Of a stretch of DNA of 64,000 nucleotides, positions 1 to 8,787 are shown in pieces. The notes under the pieces were generated by a model. The model searched no databases. It was not told the DNA's origin and worked only from the letters and a program-made list of their open reading frames with translations. Each line of letters opens with the position of its first letter. Position 1 is the stretch's first letter. Both the position numbers and the translations under genes were made by a program. This stretch comes from Microvirga soli (GTDB lineage Bacteria; Pseudomonadota; Alphaproteobacteria; Rhizobiales; Beijerinckiaceae), in the NCBI RefSeq assembly GCF_016734765.1, contig NZ_JAERQE010000006.1:62001-126000 (forward strand). Reading direction: 5' to 3'.

Positions 1-495
1 CCTCGGCTGATAGATTGAGAAAGCAAACAGAGCCGTGTCGCCAATGATCGTCAGCGACGGGACCGACCCCCGGTTCTGGATGCTCAGGTTGGAGACAAGC
101 GCCCGCATGGCATCGCCTACGGTCTCCGAGTGCTGCATGAGGCGACCGACCAAGCCCAGCGACAGGATTGTGGCGCGCTGGCCGACCAGCAGCCCGAAAT
201 GGGAACACCGTGTTTGGGCCACGCACAGGGTGAGCAGCCGGCCCAGGGCTGCGTGCGGGATCACGTTCGCGCCGTCGTCGAACAGATGCGGGTCGAGCCC
301 GGCCATGCGGATGACTGGATCGGGATCAAGGCCGAACTCGCGCAGGGTCGGGGCGATCTCCTTGGCGACCCCTAGGTGAATGTAGCCGGGCGGCAGCGTC
401 CGCCCAGAGCCCGCCGGAACCTTTGGCGGGGTTATTATGGAGATTTCTCGACCGGTACTCGTGGACAGAGGCAGAATGCTTTTGACCATCGTCAT
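1..495 (-). CDS. AraC-family transcriptional regulator, N-terminal part (runs off left edge)
   Basis: Read from the ATG at 495 the minus strand is open for 165 codons down to position 1, so the gene continues outside the window. The visible part has the look of the arabinose-binding-like sensor domain that precedes the helix-turn-helix in OruR/ArgR-type AraC regulators: GLDPDPVIRMAGLDPHLF, then a Cys-containing stretch ending HFGLLVGQRA, then LGLVGRLMQHSETVGDAM. The DNA-binding domain is not in view. A G-run (GGGGG) ends about three bases before the ATG; a second in-frame ATG is at 489. It is divergent from the decayed transporter at 722 and lies 118 bp from a tandem-repeat operator candidate (613-649), which suggests autoregulation. 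The ligand is unknown. Confidence 0.8.
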   Translation of the reverse strand, partial: MTMVKSILPLSTSTGREISIITPPKVPAGSGRTLPPGYIHLGVAKEIAPTLREFGLDPDPVIRMAGLDPHLFDDGANVIPHAALGRLLTLCVAQTRCSHFGLLVGQRATILSLGLVGRLMQHSETVGDAMRALVSNLSIQNRGSVPSLTIIGDTALFAFSIYQPR

Positions 496-612
496 GGCCC
501 CCTAGCCAAATTCTAAAGAGGCAGTCGAACGCATCGCCGGGAACCAAGACCCCTCGGGCACTGTACAGCTTAACCGCAGATTACGGCTATTTCACGGAAT
601 TTGCCTCTCCGA

Positions 613-649
613 TGTCCGTTCCGGTCAAGGGTCTGTCCCAAACCGTCAA
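613..649. promoter_or_regulatory. Tandem operator candidate, TGTCC-N6-GTCAA twice with 21-bp period
   Basis: Two copies of a 16-nt motif, TGTCC-N6-GTCAA, lie at 613-628 and 634-649. Start-to-start distance is 21 bp, two helical turns. Direct repeats of bipartite half-sites at this spacing are typical of AraC-family activators, and an AraC-type gene starts 118 bp away. The identical arrangement recurs at 1992-2028. Confidence 0.6.
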
Positions 650-658
650 GCCCGCCGT

Positions 659-686
659 GGCACTCAGCGCAATGATACTGAGTGCC
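659..686. repeat. Perfect 9-bp inverted repeat upstream of the transporter remnant
   Basis: GGCACTCAG (659-667) and CTGAGTGCC (678-686) are perfect inverted repeats with a 10-base spacer. They lie just downstream of the tandem operator and 35 bp before the start of the decayed symporter gene. It could be a second operator or a leader hairpin; there is no T-run, so it does not look like a terminator. Confidence 0.5.
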
Positions 687-721
687 GCGAGGCTGGAAGC
701 GACGACTTACGGAGGGAGCGG

Positions 722-1031
722 ATGGGCCTGGATCGGCTGATCAGTGTTCTCGTCGCCGTCACCCTGATCGAGATGATGCTTGCAATTCGCCGCCGGTTGG
801 AGCCTCGGCGGCCGGTTGAGCCGGAACCGTAAGGCGGTGGCGTTCACGACCTCGATCCGCAATGTCGGCCTCGGCCTAGTCATCGCATCGAGCACCTTTG
901 CGGGAACGCCGGTGGCCGCAACGGTCGTGGTCTATGGCCTCCTGCAGTTGCTCGGAGCGTTCCTGCTCGCCTTATGGTGGCGGCACCAGGCGGTCGAGGT
1001 GCGGTCGGACCATCAGGAGAGGGCGCGATGA
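722..1031 (+). pseudogene. Bile acid:sodium symporter (BASS) family remnant, internally deleted and frameshifted
   Basis: The ATG at 722 follows GGAGGGAG and opens with DRLISVLVAVTLIEMMLAI, the usual amino terminus of a BASS-family transporter, but this frame stops after about 35 codons. From about 780 in another frame the sequence reads FAAGWSLGG, then TTSIRNVGLGLVIAS, then a last membrane segment, GLLQLLGAFLLALWW, which is the usual carboxy terminus of the same family. Members are about 300 residues, so roughly two thirds of the gene is missing and the ends are joined out of frame. The intact start and ribosome binding site suggest recent decay. It sits directly ahead of ppk2 and may share its promoter. 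Confidence 0.7.
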
Positions 1032-1076
1032 TGGCCCCCACACAGTCATTGGTGACAACCGAAAAGGAGCACGACG

Positions 1077-1916
1077 ATGAGCCGGCAAGATGTCATGAAG
1101 AAGAAAAAGGCTGCAGACGATCGTTCGGATGCCGCTGTTACGCCCATGAAGCGAAAGGAGTTCGAGAGTGAGCTGAGAACCCTTCAGGTCGAACTCGTCC
1201 GCCTGCAAACCTGGGCCAAGGCCACAGGCGCCAGGATCATCGTGATCTTCGAAGGGCGTGATACCGCCGGCAAGGGTGGCGTGATCAGCCGGATCACGCA
1301 ACGGGTGAGCCCACGGGTGTTCCGGCATGTCGCGCTGCCAGCACCCACCGAGCGCGAGAAAAGCCAGCTCTACATCCAGCGCTACATCGCCCACTTCCCG
1401 GCCGCCGGGGAGATCACGCTGTTCGACCGCTCCTGGTACAACCGGGCCGGCGTCGAAAGGGTGATGGGCTTCTGCACGGGTGACGAGTACGAACGGTTTA
1501 TGCGCCTGGTGCCGTCATTCGAGCAGGAGATCGTCGACAACGGCATCATTCTGCTCAAGTACTTCCTCGACGTCAGCCAGGACGAGCAGCGCCGTCGCTT
1601 CGCCGACCGGATCGAGGACCCCGTGAAGCATTGGAAGCTCAGCCCGATGGACACAGAGTCGGTGCGGCGATGGTGGGATTATACGCGAGCTTACCAGGAC
1701 ATGCTGCGCGTCACCGACACCCCGGCCAGTCCCTGGTTCATCGTTCCGTCCGATGACAAGCGCCGGGCGCGCCTCAACCTGATTGCCCACATGCTCAGCC
1801 AAGTTCCCTACAAGAAGGTGAAAGTCGAACTGCCGAAGGTGCCGAAAGCGGAGCCGAGACCGAAGGGCGTCGAGGCTGGGCTGCCTTCAAGGAACGTCGT
1901 GCCGGTACGGTACTGA
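1077..1916 (+). CDS. ppk2: Polyphosphate kinase 2 (PPK2 family)
   Basis: PPK2 enzymes transfer phosphate between polyphosphate and nucleotides, mostly making NTP or NDP from polyphosphate; they are cytoplasmic. The 279-residue protein has the family Walker A motif GRDTAGKGG (about 60-68) and the Walker B/lid region FDRSWYNRAGVERVMGF (about 116-132). Length fits single-domain PPK2. The ATG at 1077 follows AAGGAG with 8-base spacing. The amino terminus is lysine-rich (MKKKKAADD), and a basic, proline-rich tail follows the domain. It lies 45 bp after the decayed transporter. Which nucleotide it prefers cannot be told by eye. Confidence 0.93.
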   Translation: MSRQDVMKKKKAADDRSDAAVTPMKRKEFESELRTLQVELVRLQTWAKATGARIIVIFEGRDTAGKGGVISRITQRVSPRVFRHVALPAPTEREKSQLYIQRYIAHFPAAGEITLFDRSWYNRAGVERVMGFCTGDEYERFMRLVPSFEQEIVDNGIILLKYFLDVSQDEQRRRFADRIEDPVKHWKLSPMDTESVRRWWDYTRAYQDMLRVTDTPASPWFIVPSDDKRRARLNLIAHMLSQVPYKKVKVELPKVPKAEPRPKGVEAGLPSRNVVPVRY

Positions 1917-1991
1917 CACCTTGTCTCGGAGATGAGCTTAAGACAGTGGCAGGCTTGCTCATGGAAGGAATTTCCCATGTGTAAAACACGC

Positions 1992-2054
1992 TGTCCTAAA
2001 CGGTCAAAGGCTTGTCCTCTTCAGTCAAGCACATGCCCCGGACAGACCTAGGAT
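1992..2054 (+). promoter_or_regulatory. Second copy of the tandem operator, with a possible promoter
   Basis: TGTCC-N6-GTCAA occurs at 1992-2007 and again at 2013-2028, the same motif, length and 21-bp period as at 613-649. It lies 124 bp before the serine dehydratase start. A possible -10 box TAGGAT (2049-2054) stands 18 bp after TCAAGC (2025-2030), so the downstream half-site would overlap the -35 region, as expected for a class II AraC-type activator. The operator is clear; the promoter is a guess. Confidence 0.6.
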
Positions 2055-2151
2055 GATGTCAGAAGTAGGATTTGTTCTGCCTTACATCACAACAGGGGCG
2101 GAGGTGCCCCAGGTTTGCGCGCCTCCGTTACTTGAATAGGAGGACGCGCTC

Positions 2152-3798
2152 ATGACTCGCTCCAGCAAGGACGACGAGCTGTTTCCGGCATTGTCCGAAC
2201 CTATGGGCCCTCCTCCGGGTGTGAATCGCCGGGCGTTCCTCATGCGCAACGCCGCCATCGGCGCGGCGGCCGTGATGACCGGGACGACATGGGCTCCGGA
2301 AACCCGGGCGCAGCAGGCCGCGACGGAGGCTGCCGCGCAGCAAGCCAAGAGGGAAGCCGCAGGCGGTGATGCCGGTCTCAAGATGAGTTCTACCCTTTCC
2401 CCCGACCTCGACGTCGTCAAGACCTCAAAGGGACCGGTCATGACGGTTGCGGACGAGTTCTACAAGGTCGGACCCGGCCCCTCAAGCTCGCACACGATCG
2501 GGCCCATGCGCATCACGTACGACTTCTACCAACGTTGTGAGAAGCTGCCGGCCGATCAACTGGCGCAGGCCACGGGTCTCAAGGTGCATCTGTTCGGCAG
2601 CCTGAGCGCGACCGGCAAGGGCCATGGCACAGAACGCGCCGCTCTCGCCGGCTTGGTCGGCAAGGAACCGGCGACCGTGGATCCACTGTTCCTCGACGAG
2701 ATGATCGCCAAGCCTGATCAGACCTATCCTGTGAAGCTGGGAAGCAAGTCGTTCAATCTGTCCCTGGCCGACATCATCTACGACGCGCCGAAGGGCGATT
2801 TCCCGCATCCGAACACCATGACGGCCCGCCTCATGACCGGCGACAAGGTCCTTTATGAGCAGGAATATTACTCTGTCGGCGGCGGGTTTATCGAATGGAA
2901 GGGCTACGAGCCTCCCAAGAAGGGAGCACCGAAGTATCCCTATGCGACGATGAAGGAACTGCGCCAGCACGCGGAGTCCAACAATCTCTCGGTCTCCGAC
3001 GTAGTCATGGCGAACGAATTAGCGGTGTCTGGCAAGAGCGAGGAGCAGATCAACGCCTTCCTGGACAAGATCGCCAACGCGATGATCGCCACAGTGAAGA
3101 CCGGACTGTCCTACAAAGACGACGTCTTGCCTGGGCCGATCAAGCTCCACTCCAAGGCAGCGACGGTCTTTGAGCGGGCGATGGATGACACCTACATAAG
3201 CGACCGCGCAATCGGGCTCGTGTCCGCCTTCGCCCTGGCCGCCTCCGAGGAGAATGCCCGCGGCCATCTGGTGATCACCGCACCGACCGGCGGCTCGGCG
3301 GGAGTGATGCCCGCCGTCGTCTACGCCCTCACCCAGAGCGGCCGCGCGGTGCCGATGGACAAGATCCGGGAAGGCTTGCTGGCCGGCCTGGCGGTCGGCT
3401 ACCTGTGCAAGCACAATGCCACTCTCGCCGCTGCGGAAGGCGGATGCCAGGCCGAGATCGGTGTCGCTTCCGCGATGGCGGCAGCCCTGATCACTCAGGT
3501 GCTGGATCAACCGCCGCGCGTGATCGAAAACGCAGCTGAGTCGGCTCTTGAGCATCACCTCGGCATGACATGCGATCCTGTCGCAGGCTATGTGCAGGTT
3601 CCGTGCATTGAGCGCTGCGCCTTCGGGGCGGTGAAGGCCTGGGCTGCCGCGATGATCGCCACCAACGAGATTGCAAGCCGGCACCGGGTGGACCTCGACA
3701 CCACGATCAAGACACTCGCCGATACCGCGCGGGACATGAACCCGAAGTACAAGGAGACGAGCGAGGCGGGCCTCGCCCAGAACCTGGTGCTCTGCTGA
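2152..3798 (+). CDS. L-serine ammonia-lyase (iron-sulfur L-serine dehydratase) with twin-arginine leader
   Basis: The enzyme deaminates L-serine to pyruvate and ammonia using a [4Fe-4S] cluster. The beta-domain motif VGPGPSSSHTIGPM is at about residues 106-119, the alpha domain has PTGGSAGVMPAVVYAL, and Cys432, Cys474 and Cys485 have the 42 and 11 residue spacing known for the cluster ligands of the family. At 548 residues it is longer than usual because of a leader with NRRAFLMRNA at about 25-34, a hydrophobic Ala-rich run, and TRA-QQ, which looks like a Tat signal with a cleavage site near residue 53. Serine dehydratases are normally cytoplasmic. The start follows AGGAGG. It opens the unit continued by pyruvate formate-lyase. 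Confidence 0.88.
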   Translation: MTRSSKDDELFPALSEPMGPPPGVNRRAFLMRNAAIGAAAVMTGTTWAPETRAQQAATEAAAQQAKREAAGGDAGLKMSSTLSPDLDVVKTSKGPVMTVADEFYKVGPGPSSSHTIGPMRITYDFYQRCEKLPADQLAQATGLKVHLFGSLSATGKGHGTERAALAGLVGKEPATVDPLFLDEMIAKPDQTYPVKLGSKSFNLSLADIIYDAPKGDFPHPNTMTARLMTGDKVLYEQEYYSVGGGFIEWKGYEPPKKGAPKYPYATMKELRQHAESNNLSVSDVVMANELAVSGKSEEQINAFLDKIANAMIATVKTGLSYKDDVLPGPIKLHSKAATVFERAMDDTYISDRAIGLVSAFALAASEENARGHLVITAPTGGSAGVMPAVVYALTQSGRAVPMDKIREGLLAGLAVGYLCKHNATLAAAEGGCQAEIGVASAMAAALITQVLDQPPRVIENAAESALEHHLGMTCDPVAGYVQVPCIERCAFGAVKAWAAAMIATNEIASRHRVDLDTTIKTLADTARDMNPKYKETSEAGLAQNLVLC

Positions 3799-3807
3799 GC
3801 TTCCCTG

Positions 3808-3827
3808 CGGCCGCGCGTGAGCGGCCG
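3808..3827 (+). repeat. Intercistronic hairpin between serine dehydratase and pflB
   Basis: CGGCCGC (3808-3814) pairs with GCGGCCG (3821-3827) around a 6-base loop; flanking CCC and GGG could extend it. No T-run follows, so it more likely stabilises or processes the transcript than ends it. Confidence 0.4.
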
Positions 3828-3875
3828 GGGATACATCGAACGAAGGTCCCATGAGCGTCGTGGGAGGAGGTTGTC

Positions 3876-6218
3876 ATGCCGGATGAAGCCACTGCTGCTC
3901 AGAGGTCTGCGGACAAGCACGATCAACAGCCTGGAAAGCTGGCGGCAAAAGACCATCGGGCTGAAGCAGCCCCCACACCTGAAGCCATGGCTTCGGTGAA
4001 CGAATGGGTAGGCTTCGCACCAGGGCGCTGGCAGAGCACCGTCGATGTCCGTGACTTCATCCAGCGCAACGTCACTCCCTACGACGGAGACGAGGCGTTT
4101 CTGGCCGGCCCCAGCGAACGGACAAAGGCCGTCTGGGCGAAGCTGCAACCGTACTTTCAGGAGGAGATCCGCAAGGGTGTTCTCGACGTCGATGCCAGGA
4201 CGCCTTCCTCGATGACGGCTCACAAGCCCGGCTACATCGACCGCGACAACGAGATCATCGTTGGGCTGCAGACCGACGCGCCGTTCCGCCGCGCTATCAT
4301 GCCGTATGGCGGGTTGCGCATGGTCGAGGCCGGACTGAAGGCAGCGGGCTTCGAGGCGGATCCCATCGTGCACGAGGCCTTCACCAAATACCGCAAGACC
4401 CACAACGACGGCGTCTTCGATGCGTATACGCCCGAGATCATGGCGTGCCGGCGGAGCCACATCATCACCGGCCTGCCAGACTCCTATGGCCGCGGCCGGA
4501 TCATCGGCGATTATCGCCGGGTGGCCTTGTACGGTACGGACAAATTGCTGGCGACCAAACGCGGCGAGCGGGCACTGCTCGATGCCAAGTGGCCGACGGA
4601 CGACGTCATCCGTGAGCGGGAGGAGCTGGCCGAGCAGATGCGGGCACTGGCCGACCTCGCAACCATGGCTGAAGGCTACGGTTGCGATATCACGCGCCCC
4701 GCCGCAGATGCCCGCGAAGCCGTGCAGTGGACCTACTTCGGCTATCTCGGGGCCATCAAAGAGGCCAACGGGGCGGCCATGTCGATCGGCCGCATCTCGT
4801 CCTTCCTCGACATTTACATTGAGCGCGATCTGAAGAGCGGCGCTCTGGATGAAGCGAGCGCTCAGGAACTCATCGACCAGCTCGTCCAGAAGCTGCGCAT
4901 CGTCCGCTTCCTGCGCACGCCCGACTACGACGCCCTGTTCTCGGGCGATCCCTACTGGGCCACCGAGTGCGTCGGCGGCATGGATCTGAACGGCCGTCCC
5001 CTGGTCACGCGGACGAGCTTCAGGACGCTGCACACACTCACGAACCTGGGTCCGGCACCGGAGCCCAACATAACAGTGCTCTGGTCGAGGCAGTTGCCTG
5101 ATGGTTTCAAGCGTTACTGCATAAAGGTCTCGGCCGAGACCTCGTCCATCCAGTACGAGAACGACGACCTCATGCGTCCCTATTGGGGCGACGATTACGG
5201 CATCGCCTGTTGCGTCTCGGCGATGCGGATCGGCAACCAGATGCAGTTCTTCGGGGCGCGGGTGAACCTTGCCAAGTGCTTGCTGTACGCAATCAACGGA
5301 GGTCGGGACGAGGTCAGCGGCGAGCAGATCGGCCCGGCGGCCTCCCCCGTATCCGGTGATGTCCTCGACTACGATGACGTCATGGCGAAGTTCGACACCA
5401 TGATGGAGTGGCTGGCACGAACTTACGTCCACGCCATGAACTGCATCCACTACATGCACGACAAGTACTACTACGAGCGTCTGGAGATGGCGCTGCACGA
5501 TCAGCAGATCCTGCGCACGATGGCCTTCGGGATTGCCGGCCTGTCGGTGGTTGCCGACAGCCTGTCGGCGATCAAGCACACTAAGGTCAGGCCGATCCGC
5601 CGCGATGACGGGTTGATTGTCGACTACGAGATCGAGGGTATCTACCCGCAATACGGCAACAACGATGATCGTGTCGACACCATCGCAGCCGATCTTGTCT
5701 CCACCTTCATGAAGAAGATCCGCAAGCACCCGACCTACCGGAATGCTACTCACACGCAATCGGTCCTGACGATCACGAGCAATGTCGTCTATGGCAAGCA
5801 TACAGGTAATACGCCGGACGGCCGCAAGGTAGGCGAGCCGTTCGCTCCGGGCGCCAACCCGATGCATGGCCGCGACAGCCATGGATGGCTCGCCTCATGC
5901 TTGTCGGTCGCCAAGCTGCCCTATGCCGATGCACAGGACGGCATCAGCTACACCGTGTCGGTCTCGCCGAGTCTCAACCGGCTGGACCAGGGCGAGAAGA
6001 TCAAGCAGGCGGTGAAGGTGCTCGACACCTATTGCGGCCAAGGCGGGTTCCACATGAACCTCAACGTCCTCAACCGCGATACCCTGCTCGACGCGATGGA
6101 GCATCCGGACAAGTACCCGCAGCTAACGATCCGGGTTTCGGGTTACGCGGTCAATTTCGTGCGTCTTACGCGGGAGCAGCAGATGGACGTGATCAGCCGG
6201 ACGTTTCACGGTGAGTGA
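3876..6218 (+). CDS. pflB: Formate C-acetyltransferase (pyruvate formate-lyase)
   Basis: This glycyl-radical enzyme converts pyruvate and CoA to acetyl-CoA and formate without oxygen. The active-site pair Cys445-Cys446 is seen in IACCVSAM, and the radical Gly756 in RVSGYAV, followed by the usual [10 protein letters not shown] tail. It has 780 residues, about 20 more than typical PflB, because of a charged, probably disordered amino-terminal extension of about 40 residues before [11 protein letters not shown]. The ATG at 3876 follows GGGAGGAGG, so the extension is real. It lies 77 bp after the serine dehydratase, which would supply its pyruvate, and overlaps the activase gene. Radical enzymes are oxygen-sensitive, so this points to micro-oxic or anaerobic use. 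Confidence 0.96.
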   Translation: MPDEATAAQRSADKHDQQPGKLAAKDHRAEAAPTPEAMASVNEWVGFAPGRWQSTVDVRDFIQRNVTPYDGDEAFLAGPSERTKAVWAKLQPYFQEEIRKGVLDVDARTPSSMTAHKPGYIDRDNEIIVGLQTDAPFRRAIMPYGGLRMVEAGLKAAGFEADPIVHEAFTKYRKTHNDGVFDAYTPEIMACRRSHIITGLPDSYGRGRIIGDYRRVALYGTDKLLATKRGERALLDAKWPTDDVIREREELAEQMRALADLATMAEGYGCDITRPAADAREAVQWTYFGYLGAIKEANGAAMSIGRISSFLDIYIERDLKSGALDEASAQELIDQLVQKLRIVRFLRTPDYDALFSGDPYWATECVGGMDLNGRPLVTRTSFRTLHTLTNLGPAPEPNITVLWSRQLPDGFKRYCIKVSAETSSIQYENDDLMRPYWGDDYGIACCVSAMRIGNQMQFFGARVNLAKCLLYAINGGRDEVSGEQIGPAASPVSGDVLDYDDVMAKFDTMMEWLARTYVHAMNCIHYMHDKYYYERLEMALHDQQILRTMAFGIAGLSVVADSLSAIKHTKVRPIRRDDGLIVDYEIEGIYPQYGNNDDRVDTIAADLVSTFMKKIRKHPTYRNATHTQSVLTITSNVVYGKHTGNTPDGRKVGEPFAPGANPMHGRDSHGWLASCLSVAKLPYADAQDGISYTVSVSPSLNRLDQGEKIKQAVKVLDTYCGQGGFHMNLNVLNRDTLLDAMEHPDKYPQLTIRVSGYAVNFVRLTREQQMDVISRTFHGE

Positions 6219-7051
6219 GACCTGATATCATGGCCGACGAGCCCTGGGCCCATAGCAGATATGACCTGCAGCAAGCGCGCTCTCCGGACGCTCCGGAGAC
6301 GGCCACGTTCAATGATCCTCGGGGTGATTTCGGGTGGATCCACTCGTATGAGACCGGATCCACCCTCGACGGCCCCGGAATCCGGGTCGTGGTGTTCATG
6401 AGCGGCTGTCTGCTGCGCTGCCTCTACTGCCACAACCCGGACACGTGGCATCTTAAGGATGGCACCCTTGTCCCATTCGAGCGCGCCAGAACTGCGCTCG
6501 CGGCCTATGCCGCGCCGCTGCGTGCCATGGACGGAGGACTGACGATCTCGGGTGGGGAGCCGCTCGTCCAGATGCACTTCACGAAACGGCTCTTTACAGC
6601 GGCCAAGGAAATGGGCCTCCATACGGCTTTGGACACTTCGGGCTTCCTCGGGGCATGCGCTGATGATGAGTACATGCGTCAGGTTGATCTCGTGCTGCTC
6701 GACATCAAATCCTGGGATCCGGAAACTTACCGTCGGGCCGTAGGGCAGGATATCAAGCCGACCATCCAATTCGCGGAACGCCTCGCCACCCTTGGCAAGC
6801 CGGTCTGGGTACGGTTCGTGCTGGTTCCAGGACTGACCGACGATCCTGCCAATGTCGAGGGCATCGCCCGGTTCGTCGCGCCCATGAAGAACGTGGAGTG
6901 GGTTGAAGTCCTCCCGTTCCATCAGATGGGCGCCTTCAAATGGAAAGCGATGGGCCTGAACTACGAGCTTTCCAACACCCCGTCCCCCTCCCCTGATCTG
7001 GTGGCGCGGGTGATCGGGCAGTTCCGTGAGGCCGGCTGCCGCGTAAGATAA
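6215..7051 (+). CDS. pflA: Pyruvate formate-lyase activating enzyme (radical SAM)
   Basis: The activase installs the glycyl radical on PflB using S-adenosylmethionine and a [4Fe-4S] cluster. The cluster motif CxxxCxxC is Cys65, Cys69 and Cys72 ([13 protein letters not shown]), and [11 protein letters not shown] follows. The 278 residues are about 30 longer than E. coli PflA at the amino terminus if the GTG at 6215, which overlaps the pflB stop, is used; an ATG at 6230 is an alternative. Translational coupling to pflB is likely. Confidence 0.95.
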   Translation: MRPDIMADEPWAHSRYDLQQARSPDAPETATFNDPRGDFGWIHSYETGSTLDGPGIRVVVFMSGCLLRCLYCHNPDTWHLKDGTLVPFERARTALAAYAAPLRAMDGGLTISGGEPLVQMHFTKRLFTAAKEMGLHTALDTSGFLGACADDEYMRQVDLVLLDIKSWDPETYRRAVGQDIKPTIQFAERLATLGKPVWVRFVLVPGLTDDPANVEGIARFVAPMKNVEWVEVLPFHQMGAFKWKAMGLNYELSNTPSPSPDLVARVIGQFREAGCRVR

Positions 7052-7060
7052 GGGGAACCG

Positions 7061-8629
7061 ATGCTCGATATCATTCGCACGCTGCTTGAAACCTCTCCCC
7101 TGCTGGCGCTTTTTCTCGCCATCGCCACCGGCTATGCAATTGGGCAGATCTCGATTGCCGGAGTATCGTTCGGTGCGGGCGCCGTTCTCTTCACCGGCTT
7201 GATCATCGGCGCTATCGCGCCGAAGGCAGCGCCTCCCGGGCTGGTGGGCACGCTCGGTCTCGTGATGTTCGTGTACGGTGTCGGCATCCAGTACGGGCCG
7301 CAATTCTTCACGAGCCTGAAAGGGCCCGGCCTCAGGTACATCGCGCTTGCCGCGGTTGCCGTGATCGCCTCGCTCCTGGTCGCAATGTCGCTTTCCTCCC
7401 CTCTCGGCATCTCGATGGCGACGGCGGCCGGGCTCTTCGCCGGATCCGGCACGAGCACGCCGACCCTTCAGGCGGCGCTGGCTGCGGCGGGCAACCAGGA
7501 TCCTGCGATCGGCTATTCGGTCTCTTATCCCTTCGGCGTCATCGGACCGATCGTCCTGATGACGATGATGGCCGCCTGGCTCAAACCCACATTCAAGGCG
7601 CCGACGCAGAACGTCCGGATCGCCGAGTTGACCCTTGAGGCGCCCGGCGCGAACCATACCATCGAGGAGATCTCTTCCGCATTCCCGGCAGACGTCAAGA
7701 TCGTTGCGGTACGCCAGCATCACGTCAACGCTCCACCCGTTTCTGGGACCAGGCTCCACGAGGGCGATGGATTGCTTCTGGTCGGCAGTCCGGCAAGTAT
7801 CGAGCAGGCAAAGGCAGCCATGGGACACGAGGATCCCGGACGCATCAGCCGTGACCGAGCCAATTACGATGTCGTGCGCGCCTACGTCTCGAAGACGGCC
7901 TTCGTCGGCAAGAATGTGCGCGAGATCGCGCTTCCCGATTTTCCTGTCGTAATCTCGCACATCCGCCGGGGCGACAGCGACATGGTGGCGTCACCCGATC
8001 TGACACTTGAGTTCGGCGATCTGATCGTGGCGGCCGTTCCCAGTGACCGCAAAGCCGATGCCCAGCGCCATTTCGGCGACAGCATCAAGGGCAATGCCGA
8101 GTTGTCCTTCGTCTCTATCGGCGTCGGGATCGCGCTCGGGCTGGTGCTTGGCATGATCCCGGTTCCCCTTCCGGGCGGTGGCACCTTCAGCCTCGGGGTC
8201 GCAGGTGGGCCGCTCGTGATGGCGCTCATCCTGGGCTGGCTTGGGCGCACCGGACCGCTGGGTTGGAAAATCCCCGTGGTTGCCAACTTGGTGCTGCGCA
8301 ATCTCGGCCTGTCCGTTTTCATAGGGTCCGTCGCTATCGGCGCGGGGAGTCCGTTCGTCCAGACCGTTGCTACCAATGGGGTTCAGATCCTGCTCGGAGG
8401 AGCGGCAGTCCTGCTCACCTTGGTTTTGATTGTCTTGGTCGGAGGCTACTTCCTGCGGATCCCATTTGACGACCTTCTCGGTGTCTGTGCGGGCTCGACC
8501 GGCAATCCCGCCATCGTCGTTGCCGCGGGACGACTGGCTCCCACGGAGAGGACAGATATCGGATATGCCATCTGCTTTCCGAGCATGACCATCGTCAAGA
8601 TCATCGCTGTCCAGGTTCTCCTGAGCTGA
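7061..8629 (+). CDS. AspT/YidE/YbjL-type transporter with TrkA-C (RCK-C) domains
   Basis: An inner-membrane transporter of the aspartate:alanine antiporter family. The amino half has about five membrane segments (LLALFLAIATGYAIG, FTGLIIGAIA, LGLVMFVYGVGIQYG, then GSGTSTPTLQAAL). A soluble middle of about 150 residues carries two TrkA-C-like repeats, and the carboxy half repeats the membrane domain (VGIALGLVLGMIPVPLPGG, SVFIGSVAIGAG, CAGSTGNPAIVVAAGRL). The 522 residues fit the family. It starts 10 bp after pflA, so it belongs to the unit. It may exchange an organic or amino acid linked to serine, pyruvate or formate metabolism, but the substrate cannot be read from sequence. Confidence 0.88.
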   Translation: MLDIIRTLLETSPLLALFLAIATGYAIGQISIAGVSFGAGAVLFTGLIIGAIAPKAAPPGLVGTLGLVMFVYGVGIQYGPQFFTSLKGPGLRYIALAAVAVIASLLVAMSLSSPLGISMATAAGLFAGSGTSTPTLQAALAAAGNQDPAIGYSVSYPFGVIGPIVLMTMMAAWLKPTFKAPTQNVRIAELTLEAPGANHTIEEISSAFPADVKIVAVRQHHVNAPPVSGTRLHEGDGLLLVGSPASIEQAKAAMGHEDPGRISRDRANYDVVRAYVSKTAFVGKNVREIALPDFPVVISHIRRGDSDMVASPDLTLEFGDLIVAAVPSDRKADAQRHFGDSIKGNAELSFVSIGVGIALGLVLGMIPVPLPGGGTFSLGVAGGPLVMALILGWLGRTGPLGWKIPVVANLVLRNLGLSVFIGSVAIGAGSPFVQTVATNGVQILLGGAAVLLTLVLIVLVGGYFLRIPFDDLLGVCAGSTGNPAIVVAAGRLAPTERTDIGYAICFPSMTIVKIIAVQVLLS

Positions 8630-8787
8630 CGTTCGCCAAAGCGGGCGAGCTTGTGATGCGATTCGGCAACACGGAACGATCTTTCGTGCGAGCTGGGATG
8701 TGTATTCACGACCTGCGCTTGACGGCCAATCGCCCATCGGTCCAGGCTTGCGCTTGTACGATCAATACCTTGTCTGGAGGTGGTCCG

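Noticed and set aside
35..379. Plus-strand open frames opposite the left-edge regulator
   Set aside because: The minus-strand reading gives a coherent AraC-type sensor domain; the plus-strand translations do not resemble any protein.
3588..5882. Long open frame of 764 codons on the minus strand opposite pflB
   Set aside because: It is antisense to a clearly functional pyruvate formate-lyase, has no domain I recognise, and is the kind of long shadow frame common in GC-rich DNA.
6206..7960. Open frame of 584 codons on the minus strand opposite pflA and the transporter
   Set aside because: Shadow of two genes with clear motifs; no family features.
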